A stretch of 64,000 nt of DNA, from NCBI RefSeq assembly GCF_047302285.1, contig NZ_CP154845.1, forward strand, positions 1,674,001 through 1,738,000, written 5' to 3'. Below the pieces are notes generated by a model, which worked only from the letters and a program-made list of their open reading frames with translations, searched no databases and had not been told where the DNA came from. The stretch comes from Robertmurraya sp047302285. Lineage in GTDB: Bacteria > Bacillota > Bacilli > Bacillales > Cytobacillaceae. Below, one piece after another: positions 25,846-34,181 of the stretch. The position numbers and the translations under genes were made by a program. Within the stretch, counting starts at the first letter, position 1, and every line of letters begins with the position of its first letter.

Positions 25846-25929
25846 AAACGAACGAATATATGTAATATCGACAATAATAATCGTTATAATGTGAATGAAT
25901 ATGAATGGTTATTATTAAATCGTTCGTTT
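25846..25929. repeat. Nested inverted repeat upstream of the gcv riboswitch
   Basis: Outer arms AAACGAACGA (25846-25855) and TCGTTCGTTT (25920-25929) are perfect complements. Inner arms AATAATAA (25873-25880) and TTATTATT (25909-25916) also pair. On the plus strand the outer right arm runs into further T residues, giving a terminator-like look, yet no plus-strand gene lies immediately upstream. Confidence 0.55.
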
Positions 25930-25937
25930 TTTTGCTA

Positions 25938-26004
25938 AAGTTGGTCTTTTGTTTTTGGACCGATCTACAAAGCTTTAATTCGTACGTTATAGTATGACCA
26001 ACTT
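25938..26004. repeat. 9-bp inverted repeat flanking the probable gcv promoter region
   Basis: AAGTTGGTC (25938-25946) is repeated inverted as GACCAACTT (25996-26004), 49 bp apart, just before the glycine riboswitch. It could be an operator pair or part of a leader structure. Confidence 0.4.
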
Positions 26005-26029
26005 GGAAAATTTTATAAACGCGAATGAG

Positions 26030-26267
26030 AACAAGGGGAGAGACTACGTTGTAGCGCCGAAGGAGCAAGCATGAATTTGTGAATCTCTCAGGCAAAAGTA
26101 CACTTGTTTGACGCAACTCTGGAGAGTGCTTCACTTGCGAATGAAGCCACCAAAGGGGAAAGCCTATTAAGAACTTTTCATACAAGAAAAGGATCCATTA
26201 GGTAAACTTTCAGGTGCCAGGACAGAGAGCCCACTTTTTGAAAAGGGGGACCTCTGTCCTTTTTTTG
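26030..26267 (+). promoter_or_regulatory. Tandem glycine riboswitch with terminator platform
   Basis: Two successive glycine aptamers are visible. The first runs from GGGGAGAGAC through GCGCCGAAGGAGCAA to AATCTCTCAGGCAAAAG (about 26035-26098). The second starts near CTCTGGAGAG (26117) and ends at ACTTTCAGGTGCCAGGACAG (about 26226). The last aptamer strand overlaps a terminator: AGGACAGAG (26219-26227) can pair with CTCTGTCCT followed by TTTTTTT. In the known family, glycine binding prevents the terminator and switches on gcvT operons, which matches the downstream genes. Confidence 0.92.
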
Positions 26268-26334
26268 TGATAAATTTCGCTAATTTGGCGGGTTTTGATA
26301 AATATCAAGTAAATGTAAGAAAGGGGATCATGTA

Positions 26335-27441
26335 ATGTCTGAGCTAAAGCGTACTCCTTTATTTGAGGTTTACAAACAATATGGTGGCAAAACCATTGAT
26401 TTCGGTGGATGGGACCTTCCAGTGCAGTTTTCAAGTATTAAAGAGGAACATGAAGCCGTTCGAACAAAAGCAGGGTTATTTGATGTTTCTCATATGGGAG
26501 AAATTGAAGTTAAAGGTCCAGGCAGTCTTTCTTATCTTCAGAAAATGATGACAAATGATATTTCAAAGTTGGGTGCTGGTGGTGCTCAATATACAGCTAT
26601 GTGCTATGTAAATGGCGGTACTGTTGATGATTTGCTCGTATACAAACTTGGTGAGGATGATTACCTTTTAGTCGTTAATGCTGCAAATATCGCCAAGGAT
26701 TTTGCTTGGCTTGAAAAGCATGTGGATGAAGAAGAGGTAACGCTTAAAAATATCTCAGAAAATATGGCGCAACTAGCACTTCAGGGACCAATTGCTGAGA
26801 AAGTGTTGCAAAAGCTTACAGATGAAGATTTAAGCAATATTGGTTTCTTCAAATTTCAGCTTGAGGTTGAAGTGGCGGGGAAGAAGACTCTTATTTCAAG
26901 AACAGGTTATACAGGTGAAGATGGTTTCGAAATCTACTGTGCTAGTGAAGATGCGATTGAGATATGGAATGAAATTCTCTCAGTCGGAAAAGATGATGGC
27001 GTTCTCCCATGTGGCTTAGGAGCAAGAGACACATTGCGTTTTGAAGCAACGCTTGCACTTTATGGTCAGGAGCTTTCACCGGAAATTTCACCATTAGAAG
27101 CTGGAATTGGGTTTGCCGTAAAGCTTAATAAAGAAACCGATTTTCTTGGCAAAGAAGCATTAAAGAGTCAAAAAGAGTCTGGTGTTCCTCGTAAATTAGT
27201 TGGTATTGAAATGATTGAAAGAGGAATTGCACGCCATGGCTATCCTGTTTATATAAATGATAGAAAAATTGGAGATGTGACAACGGGTACTCAATCTCCT
27301 ACGTTAAAGAAGAATATTGGATTAGCACTTATCGATAGCGAATTTAGTGCGTTGGAAACTGAAGTGGAAGTTGAAATTCGCGGCAAGAAAGTAAAAGCGA
27401 AAGTGATCCCAACCCCATTTTATAAAAGAGCTCGCTCGTAA
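26335..27441 (+). CDS. gcvT: Glycine cleavage system T protein (aminomethyltransferase)
   Basis: GcvT transfers the methylene carbon of the aminomethyl-lipoyl intermediate to tetrahydrofolate, releasing ammonia. The sequence has the family landmarks DFGGWDLPVQFSSIKEEHEAVR and FDVSHMGEIEVKGP near the N-terminus, TGYTGEDGFEIYC, and LGARDTLRFEATLALYGQEL. The length of 368 residues is normal. It is the first gene behind the glycine riboswitch and is followed by the two P-protein subunits. Confidence 0.96.
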   Translation: MSELKRTPLFEVYKQYGGKTIDFGGWDLPVQFSSIKEEHEAVRTKAGLFDVSHMGEIEVKGPGSLSYLQKMMTNDISKLGAGGAQYTAMCYVNGGTVDDLLVYKLGEDDYLLVVNAANIAKDFAWLEKHVDEEEVTLKNISENMAQLALQGPIAEKVLQKLTDEDLSNIGFFKFQLEVEVAGKKTLISRTGYTGEDGFEIYCASEDAIEIWNEILSVGKDDGVLPCGLGARDTLRFEATLALYGQELSPEISPLEAGIGFAVKLNKETDFLGKEALKSQKESGVPRKLVGIEMIERGIARHGYPVYINDRKIGDVTTGTQSPTLKKNIGLALIDSEFSALETEVEVEIRGKKVKAKVIPTPFYKRARS

Positions 27442-27495
27442 TCGATTTTCAAAAGACTCATTAAAAATTGCAAGGAAAAGAAAGGGGAATCCGCA

Positions 27496-28842
27496 ATGAA
27501 GCATCGTTACTTACCGATGACTGAGGCAGACCAAAAAGAAATGCTTGATACGATTGGTGTTTCTTCCATTCAGGAGCTGTTCAATGATATTCCAGAAAGT
27601 GTCCAGTTTAAGGGAGAATATACTATTAAAGCAGCAAAATCAGAACCTGCCCTATTGAAGGAATTGACTCGACTAGCCAATAAAAATGCCGACTTAAAGA
27701 CCCATTCGAGTTTTCTTGGAGCAGGTGTTTACGACCACTATATGCCTGTCATCGTTGACCATGTTTTGTCACGCTCAGAATTTTATACGGCTTATACTCC
27801 CTATCAACCAGAGATTTCTCAAGGTGAATTACAAGCCATTTTTGAATTCCAGACAATGATTTGTGAACTGACAGGAATGGATGTTGCAAACTCTTCTATG
27901 TATGACGGGGGAACAGCTCTTGCTGAAGCAGCGATGCTTAGTACTGGCCAAACAAGAAGAAAGAAAGTACTCGTTTCTAGTGCCGTTCATCCCGAGTCAA
28001 AAGAAGTGGTGAAGACGTACGCAAAGGGTCAGTATATCGAAGTAATTGAAATTCCTCAAAAGGATGGAATTACTGATCTTGAAGCATTGCAAGCGATGAT
28101 TGATGCAGATACAGCCGCTGTTATCGTACAATATCCAAATTTCTTCGGAAGAATTGAGCCGATGGCGGATCTTGAAGAGATTGCTCACGGACAAAAAGCA
28201 ATGTTCGTTGTCTCAAGTAATCCGTTAGCGCTTGGTGCGTTGACTCCTCCTGGAAAGTTTGGAGCGGATATTGTTGTTGGTGATGCTCAAGTCTTTGGAA
28301 TCCCTTCCGCATTTGGCGGTCCTCATTGTGGATACTTCGCGGTTACAAGTAAGTTAATGAGAAAGGTGCCAGGTCGTTTAGTTGGACAAACCACCGATGA
28401 CCAAGGTAGAAGAGGTTTTGTTCTTACTCTTCAAGCCCGTGAACAACATATTCGTCGTGATAAGGCGACTTCTAATATTTGTTCGAACCAAGCATTGAAT
28501 GCCCTAGCTGCATCTGTGGCGATGACAGCGTTAGGTAGAAAAGGCGTGAAAGAAATGGCCTTACAAAATATCCAAAAAGCTCATTATGCAAAGAAAGTGC
28601 TAAAGGAAAAAGGATTTGAAATGGTGTTCGAAGGTCCTTCCTTTAATGAGTTTGTCGTGAAATTAAGGAGGCCCGTTAAAGAAATTAATCAAGCTCTCCT
28701 GCAAAAGGGAATCATTGGCGGTTATGATCTAGGTCGCGATTACCCAGAGCTTAGTCATCATATGTTAGTAGCTGTTACGGAGCTAAGAACAAAAGAAGAG
28801 ATCGATACATTTGCACAAGAAATGGGGGATTTCCATGCATAA
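27496..28842 (+). CDS. gcvPA: Glycine dehydrogenase (decarboxylating) subunit 1
   Basis: The split P-protein alpha subunit (448 residues) starts MKHRYLPMTEADQKEML and includes FLGAGVYDHYMP and YTPYQPEISQGELQAIFEFQT, typical of GcvPA. With GcvPB it decarboxylates glycine and loads the aminomethyl group onto lipoylated GcvH. AAAGGGGAAT precedes the ATG. The 3' end overlaps gcvPB by 8 bp. Confidence 0.96.
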   Translation: MKHRYLPMTEADQKEMLDTIGVSSIQELFNDIPESVQFKGEYTIKAAKSEPALLKELTRLANKNADLKTHSSFLGAGVYDHYMPVIVDHVLSRSEFYTAYTPYQPEISQGELQAIFEFQTMICELTGMDVANSSMYDGGTALAEAAMLSTGQTRRKKVLVSSAVHPESKEVVKTYAKGQYIEVIEIPQKDGITDLEALQAMIDADTAAVIVQYPNFFGRIEPMADLEEIAHGQKAMFVVSSNPLALGALTPPGKFGADIVVGDAQVFGIPSAFGGPHCGYFAVTSKLMRKVPGRLVGQTTDDQGRRGFVLTLQAREQHIRRDKATSNICSNQALNALAASVAMTALGRKGVKEMALQNIQKAHYAKKVLKEKGFEMVFEGPSFNEFVVKLRRPVKEINQALLQKGIIGGYDLGRDYPELSHHMLVAVTELRTKEEIDTFAQEMGDFHA

Positions 28843-30295
28843 AGAAGATCAAGCCCTTATATTTGAACTAAGTAAAGCAGGTAGAATCGGTTATAGCCTA
28901 CCAGAAATGGACATTCCAGAAGTGGATGTGAGTGAGCTTTTACCTGAAGGGTATGTACGGGAAGAAGAAGCGGAATTACCAGAAGTATCTGAGCTTGACA
29001 TTATGCGCCATTACACAGCATTGTCAAAGCGAAATCATGGTGTTGATTCAGGTTTCTATCCACTTGGCTCTTGTACGATGAAATACAATCCAAAAATCAA
29101 TGAAAATGTCGCTCGTTTTAATGGGTTTGCTCATATCCATCCATTGCAGGATGAGAGTTCTGTCCAGGGTGCTCTTGAACTGATGTACGACCTTCAAGAA
29201 CATCTGATTGAAATCACAGGGATGGATGAAGTAACGTTACAACCTGCAGCAGGTGCCCATGGGGAGTGGACCGGGTTAATGATGATTCGTGCTTACCATG
29301 AAGCGAATGGGGATACGTTGCGAACAAAGGTCATTGTTCCAGATTCTGCTCACGGTACAAACCCTGCATCGGCAACAGTAGCAGGCTTTGAAACGATCAC
29401 GGTAAAATCTAACGAACACGGTTTAGTCGATTTGGATGATTTAAGAAGCGTGGTTGGAGAAGACACAGCGGCGTTAATGCTGACTAATCCAAATACATTA
29501 GGATTATTTGAAGAAAACATCGTAGAGATGGCTGAAATTGTTCATGGTGCTGGCGGTAAACTCTATTACGACGGTGCAAATTTAAATGCTGTATTATCAA
29601 AAGCAAGACCTGGAGATATGGGCTTTGATGTTGTCCATCTAAATCTTCATAAAACGTTTACTGGTCCTCACGGCGGAGGTGGCCCTGGTTCAGGACCTGT
29701 CGGAGTGAAAGAAGATTTAATTCCATTCTTACCGAAGCCTGTCGTGACAAAGCAGGGAGATGAATATGTACTAGATTATGATCGTCCGCAATCGATCGGT
29801 CGCGTTAAGCCTTACTATGGCAACTTTGGCATTAATGTTCGTGCTTACACATATATTCGCACAATGGGTCCAGATGGCCTTAAAGCCGTTACCGAAAATG
29901 CGGTGTTAAATGCCAACTATATGATGAGAAGACTAGCTCCATTCTATGATCTTCCATTTGATAGACATTGTAAGCATGAATTTGTTTTAAGTGGGAAGCG
30001 TCAGAAAAAGCTTGGAGTAAGAACATTGGATATTGCAAAACGGTTACTCGACTTTGGCTATCACCCACCAACCATTTATTTCCCATTAAACGTGGAAGAG
30101 TGTATTATGATTGAGCCAACTGAAACGGAGTCAAAGGAAACATTAGATTCCTTCTGTGACGCGATGATTCAAATTGCGAAAGAAGCAGAGGAAAATCCAG
30201 AGATTGTTCAAGAGGCACCATATACAACGGTCGTCGGTCGTCTTGACGAAACAACTGCCGCAAGAAAACCGATCTTGCGCTACCAAAAACATTAA
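28835..30295 (+). CDS. gcvPB: Glycine dehydrogenase (decarboxylating) subunit 2
   Basis: The beta subunit carries the pyridoxal-phosphate lysine in HLNLHKTFTGPHGGGGPGSG. Other landmarks are YPLGSCTMKYNPKINE and PAAGAHGEWTGLMM. ATG at 28835 follows a GGGGGAT site inside the end of gcvPA; the product is 486 residues. Ends at a strong terminator, so the operon appears to be gcvT-gcvPA-gcvPB. Confidence 0.96.
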   Translation: MHKEDQALIFELSKAGRIGYSLPEMDIPEVDVSELLPEGYVREEEAELPEVSELDIMRHYTALSKRNHGVDSGFYPLGSCTMKYNPKINENVARFNGFAHIHPLQDESSVQGALELMYDLQEHLIEITGMDEVTLQPAAGAHGEWTGLMMIRAYHEANGDTLRTKVIVPDSAHGTNPASATVAGFETITVKSNEHGLVDLDDLRSVVGEDTAALMLTNPNTLGLFEENIVEMAEIVHGAGGKLYYDGANLNAVLSKARPGDMGFDVVHLNLHKTFTGPHGGGGPGSGPVGVKEDLIPFLPKPVVTKQGDEYVLDYDRPQSIGRVKPYYGNFGINVRAYTYIRTMGPDGLKAVTENAVLNANYMMRRLAPFYDLPFDRHCKHEFVLSGKRQKKLGVRTLDIAKRLLDFGYHPPTIYFPLNVEECIMIEPTETESKETLDSFCDAMIQIAKEAEENPEIVQEAPYTTVVGRLDETTAARKPILRYQKH

Positions 30296-30304
30296 TCTAT
30301 TAAT

Positions 30305-30339
30305 GAAAAAGAGCTTTGCGTATGTGCAAAGCTCTTTGT
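30305..30339. terminator. Bidirectional terminator between gcvPB and yqhL
   Basis: AAAGAGCTTTGC pairs with GCAAAGCTCTTT around a short loop; convergent genes lie on both sides. Confidence 0.85.
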
Positions 30340-30342
30340 TCG

Positions 30343-30726
30343 TTAATTTTTTGTTTTAATTTTTCCTGTCCATTTTTTGAATCCACCTTTAAGGTGTGAC
30401 AGATCCTTATAACCTTTGCGATATAGGGTTTGAGCAGCACGACTACTTCTCATCCCGCTTTGACAATAGAGGTAGACAGGCTTGTCTGGACGGATTTCTT
30501 TCATTCTCATCTTCATTTGAGATAGTGGAATATTTCTTGCTCCAAGAATATGTCCATTCTCGAATTCATTCGGTTCGCGCACATCGATTAATTGTGCTTT
30601 TCGATAACCTGCACGAAATTCTTCTTCAGTAAGAGTTTTCACAATCTTTTTTTGGTATAGCCAGTTGATTAGACTATATACAAGAAATGCAACTGTTAGT
30701 ATTAGCAGAAAATAAAATCCGGTCAT
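30343..30726 (-). CDS. yqhL: Rhodanese-domain membrane-anchored protein YqhL
   Basis: The 127-residue protein has one N-terminal membrane segment (FYFLLILTVAFLVYSLINWLY) and a single rhodanese domain with the active-site loop YCQSGMRSSRAAQ, so it may handle sulfane sulfur at the membrane. ATG at 30726 has GAAGGAG 8 nt upstream; the longer open frame upstream lacks a ribosome site. The neighbour lipM and the gcv genes depend on lipoate, whose synthesis needs sulfur, but a link is only suggested by position. Confidence 0.88.
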   Translation of the reverse strand: MTGFYFLLILTVAFLVYSLINWLYQKKIVKTLTEEEFRAGYRKAQLIDVREPNEFENGHILGARNIPLSQMKMRMKEIRPDKPVYLYCQSGMRSSRAAQTLYRKGYKDLSHLKGGFKKWTGKIKTKN

Positions 30727-31024
30727 ATCCATTTCTCCTTCCACACAAATAATGTGCCAAATAATATTATATAGGGGATTTAATAGGATAGTAAAGGATA
30801 TTCGCCAAATTTTTCGTTTCCAATTTGAAACGAAATTAAAGATGGTCGAACAAATTTTGTTATAAGCAAAATTTTTCCTCTCATCCCTTGAAGTGGGTAA
30901 TTTGATAAGGTTCACCTTAATAAGCAGTATCTCTTTCTTTTTTTTTTCGTATCGGTTTGTTATGCTATTAATCAGTGTCTACTTTATAGACATGAATTTT
31001 TGTGTTAAAAGAAGAGGGTTACAA

Positions 31025-31861
31025 ATGAAAAAAGAAATTTGGGGTTTTATCGATTCAGGAGATTGCTCTCCCTCCTTCAATATGGCATTAGATGAAGCGT
31101 TGCTTGATTGGCACAGTGAGGGAATGATTCCTCCTGTTATCCGTTTTTACGGATGGGACCCAGCGACTTTATCGATTGGATATTTTCAACGGGTAGAAAA
31201 AGAAATTAATATGGAAGCTGTGAAAAAGCATGGCTTGGGCTTTGTTCGCAGACCAACAGGTGGTAGAGGAGTTTTGCACGAGCATGAACTCACTTATAGT
31301 GTCATTGTCACTGAGGATTATCCAGACATGCCTAAAACGGTAACAGAAGCATATCGAGTCATTTCCGAAGGGATATTACAAGGATTTCATCAATTAGGAA
31401 TGGATGCTTATTTCGCTGTTCCGAAATCAGAAGAAGACCGTGAATCACTGAAGAACCCACGTTCTGCTGTTTGTTTTGATGCACCAAGCTGGTATGAGCT
31501 CGTAGTAGAGGGCAGAAAGGTAGCAGGAAGCGCTCAAACGAGGCAGAAGGGAGTTATTCTTCAACATGGTTCCATTCTTCTTGATCTAGATGAAGATAAA
31601 CTGTTTAGTTTATTTAATTATCCGAATGATAGAGTGAAGGAAAGAATGCAGCGTGCTTTTAAAAGTAAAGCTGTAGCGATTAATGAAATTAGCAATCATA
31701 AAGTAACATTAGAAGAAGCAAAGCATGCCTTTAAAAAAGGGTTTGAAAATGGCTTGAACGTAGAATTAACTCCTTTTGAGCTATCAAAGGAACAGTTAGA
31801 CTATGTAAATGACTTAGCGAAAAAAAGATACGAGAGCAATGAATGGAATTTTAAAAGATAA
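31025..31861 (+). CDS. lipM: Octanoyltransferase LipM
   Basis: LipM moves octanoate from octanoyl-ACP to GcvH, the first step of lipoate assembly in Bacillus. The 278-residue length and active-site Cys150 in SAVCFDAPSWYELVV, followed by GRKVAGSAQTR with the conserved Lys, match the family, as does VRRPTGGRGVLHEHELTYS. ATG at 31025 follows AGAGGG; the longer frame from 30893 begins with an implausible Phe-rich segment without a ribosome site. Its place beside gcvT-gcvPB fits, because the glycine cleavage H protein is its acceptor. Confidence 0.94.
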   Translation: MKKEIWGFIDSGDCSPSFNMALDEALLDWHSEGMIPPVIRFYGWDPATLSIGYFQRVEKEINMEAVKKHGLGFVRRPTGGRGVLHEHELTYSVIVTEDYPDMPKTVTEAYRVISEGILQGFHQLGMDAYFAVPKSEEDRESLKNPRSAVCFDAPSWYELVVEGRKVAGSAQTRQKGVILQHGSILLDLDEDKLFSLFNYPNDRVKERMQRAFKSKAVAINEISNHKVTLEEAKHAFKKGFENGLNVELTPFELSKEQLDYVNDLAKKRYESNEWNFKR

Positions 31862-31892
31862 GCGAACGAGCTGTTCGTTTTATCTTTTTTCT
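31852..31892 (+). terminator. lipM terminator
   Basis: AAAAGATAAGCGAAC pairs with GTTCGTTTTATCTTTT, overlapping the end of the gene, and continues into T-rich sequence. Confidence 0.8.
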
Positions 31893-32050
31893 TTTTTATT
31901 ACGTGTATCTTTTGTCCCAGCCGAAAAAAAGTGCAAGTGGCGAAATATGTTAAAATTTATCATTTTTTGCTGAAAACATAGGGCGATCTCTATTTTTCTC
32001 GTTATTTTAATCGTTTTTGTGTTTGACAAAATTTCTTTTTTTTGCTCGCT

Positions 32051-32099
32051 ACACAATATGTAGTGGTGTTATAAATATTTGACATACTATATATTGATT
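32051..32099 (+). promoter_or_regulatory. Two NrdR boxes upstream of nrdJ
   Basis: ACACAATATGTAGTGG (32051-32066) and ATACTATATATTGATT (32084-32099) resemble the NrdR consensus ACACWATATATWGTGT, the first closely. Their centres are 33 bp apart, about three helical turns, which is the usual arrangement for the ATP-cone repressor NrdR acting on ribonucleotide reductase genes. They lie 114-162 bp before the start codon, near possible promoter elements. Confidence 0.75.
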
Positions 32100-32212
32100 T
32101 TGTTAGGCCGATGTGATAATTTAATAGTAATTTGAATTACAGCTAGATTTAAATAGTGTTCTTCTACTTGAATTCAATAGATTAAAAAGGATTATTTAAA
32201 GGAGTTGTGTGT

Positions 32213-33001
32213 ATGTCTGTTGCGCTAGGACAAAAACTAAATATTGATGTGGAGCGTTTGAACAAGGATATCCGATTGTTTCCTCAGGTTCATCCAATCA
32301 CCTCAGATATGAAAATCACTCATAAAGGTGTTTCAAGATTGGTCATGTTAGACCGCTACACTTTTAAGGATACAGAAAAGATCACTCTTTCGAACGGAGA
32401 TTTCGTCGTACTTACGATCAAAGAAGATCCGAAATTTCCAGCAAGAGGTATTGGACAAATTCTACAAATTGATTGGGAAGAGAAAAGAGCTCAAGTTCTT
32501 GTAGATGAAGAGTATCGAGGTGTACTTGACAATCCGGAAGAAGCAAGCACTGGTGTTATCAATCGTTCATTAGATGTAATTGAAAAGCCATTAGAGCTTT
32601 ATTATGAGCAAATTGCGAAACGCAACGCAACAGGCTTAGCGTCAGTTGAAACAACGGAAGAAAAGAGACAAGAATGGTTTGAAAAATTCTATCAAGAACT
32701 TGTCAATTTGAATTTCATCCCAGCAGGACGTGTTTTATACGGTGCAGGTGCTGATACAGATGTAACGTATTTTAACTGTTATGTAATGCCTTTTGTTCAG
32801 GACTCACGTGAAGGGATTTCCGAGCATCGCAAGCAAGTGATGGAAATCATGAGCCGTGGTGGCGGTGTTGGAACAAACGGTTCAACTTTAAGACCACGTA
32901 ATACCCTTGCACGAGGCGTAAACGGAAAATCATCTGGTTCCGTTTCTTGGTTGGATGATATTGCGAAACTTACGCATTTGGTTGAACAAGGTGGGTCCCG
33001 T
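32213..33001 (+). CDS. nrdJ: Class II ribonucleotide reductase NrdJ, exon 1 (residues 1-263)
   Basis: Adenosylcobalamin-dependent ribonucleotide reductase makes deoxyribonucleotides without oxygen-dependent radical generation. Exon 1 contains FNCYVMPFVQDSREGI and GGGVGTNGSTLRPRNT, and ends ...THLVEQGGSR in the middle of the conserved QGG(S/T)RRGA motif. The frame hits TAA at 33002 right after the exon, at the intron boundary. ATG at 32213 is used because AAAGGAG lies 8 nt upstream. Joined to exons 2 and 3 it gives an uninterrupted 852-residue protein. No other ribonucleotide reductase gene occurs in the window. Confidence 0.93.
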
Positions 33002-34151
33002 TAAGACCATGGCGGGATAAAAATCTCGCGAATTGCTGGAACACCCTTAGAGCCTTTTTAACTACAACGTGACTGGTGACGGTGAGCGTGAATGTTTGAA
33101 AATAAAAAGGATTGGGCAATCAGCAGCCAAGTATCTTTGGAAACGAAGATTAAGGTTCAACGACTATTGAAACTTCCTAAAGCTCAAGATGAAAGGTAAT
33201 GTATATGAGAGACATGGAAGAAGTAAACCGTAAGAAACGGAGACGTTCTTATGGGGCGCGAGACAAGGAAGAATTAATTAAATCAATTATAAATCTCCAT
33301 GATAAAGGTTTTAGTCAAGTAGAAATAGCAAAGTTACTTAATATAAGTCGAGGAACCATTAAGCGATGGAATGATGAACTTCACTTTTTTAAAGCTAGGA
33401 CTCCTGGCGAAGCTGGGAAGTTGAAATGTAAAGTGTATCATTACAATGAGAATTATTTCCAATCTATTGAAGCTCCGAATCAAGCCTATATTTTAGGGTA
33501 TATAACAGGAGATGGAACGATTTTCGATCGTATAAAATCTAAAAGGCTGGTATTAACACTGGCCGAGATTGATAAACAATTACTTTTCGACATAAGTGAA
33601 GAATTGAATATTTCTGGTGCAATAAAGTTTAGAAAAAGAAACGCACCAAATGAACAAAATAAATATTCATTAACCATTAATTCCACTAAGATGTGTAATG
33701 ATTTAATAAGATTGGGAATAGGGCCAAGAAAAACAGGCTGCGAGAAGTGGCTTGACTTCGATGATGAAAGACTTCAATGGGCTTTTTTAAGAGGATTTTT
33801 TGATGCTGATGGACATATAAGAGTTTATCATAGAAACGGATTCCTTAAAGCAAGGTTAGGTTTCACCGGAAATCAAAAAATGCTTTTATCCATCCTCAAC
33901 TTTTTAAAATCAAAAGGGTTTGCAAAAAATGTAAATTCCATCACTAAGAAACAAGGTTGCTCGGATCTATATATAAGTAGCATAAAAGATATTAAGCTAA
34001 TCTCAACAGAACTTTATAAGCATGGAGATATAAAACTGCTCAGGAAATTCGAAAAAATTTCTTCCTTGATGATATAGTCTGACCTTGCATGAAAGTGCAA
34101 GAGTGTGGCAGAAATGTCCACACCCCTCAATCGATGAGGAGTAACAATAAG
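33002..34151 (+). mobile_element. Group I intron 1 in nrdJ, with LAGLIDADG endonuclease
   Basis: The 1,150-nt insertion separates Arg263 and Arg264. P1 is perfect: exon end TCCCGT (32996-33001) pairs with GCGGGA (33012-33017), including the required U.G at the splice site. P10 is supported by exon-2 start CGTGG (34152-34156) pairing with CCATG (33007-33011). The core includes GACTA (33162-33166) pairing with TAGTC (34075-34079) as P7. After P7 come three small hairpins (CTTGCA/TGCAAG, GTGTGG/CCACAC, CCTC/GAGG) of the P9 type, and the intron ends in G. It shares core blocks with intron 2. Splicing is inferred from structure and reading frame. Confidence 0.92.
33205..34077 (+). CDS. LAGLIDADG homing endonuclease encoded in nrdJ intron 1
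   Basis: The protein has an N-terminal helix-turn-helix segment (FSQVEIAKLLNISRGTIKRW) and two LAGLIDADG motifs, AYILGYITGDGTI and WAFLRGFFDADGHI, so it is a monomeric two-motif enzyme; both catalytic acidic residues (GDG and DADG) are kept. Such enzymes cut the intronless allele and drive intron spread. ATG at 33205 has AAAGG about 8 nt upstream; an in-frame ATG lies at 33199. The gene is inserted between the two strands of P7, and its TAG stop overlaps the 3' strand of P7. Its codon usage looks more AT-rich than the nrdJ exons. Confidence 0.92.
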   Translation: MRDMEEVNRKKRRRSYGARDKEELIKSIINLHDKGFSQVEIAKLLNISRGTIKRWNDELHFFKARTPGEAGKLKCKVYHYNENYFQSIEAPNQAYILGYITGDGTIFDRIKSKRLVLTLAEIDKQLLFDISEELNISGAIKFRKRNAPNEQNKYSLTINSTKMCNDLIRLGIGPRKTGCEKWLDFDDERLQWAFLRGFFDADGHIRVYHRNGFLKARLGFTGNQKMLLSILNFLKSKGFAKNVNSITKKQGCSDLYISSIKDIKLISTELYKHGDIKLLRKFEKISSLMI

Positions 34152-34181
34152 CGTGGAGCTCAGATGATAATGTTGGCGGAT
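34152..34181 (+). CDS. nrdJ: NrdJ exon 2, ten codons (RGAQMIMLAD)
   Basis: This 30-nt exon lies between two group I introns and encodes RGAQMIMLAD, the conserved continuation of QGGSR in ribonucleotide reductases, followed in exon 3 by WHPDIIEFI. Its first bases form P10 with intron 1 and its last six (GCGGAT) form P1 with intron 2, so nearly half of the exon takes part in splice-site pairing. It carries no start codon context and makes sense only after splicing. Confidence 0.92.

Noticed and set aside
26041..26434. Minus-strand open frames across the riboswitch
   Set aside because: They overlap the well-formed riboswitch and the start of gcvT and have no ribosome site.
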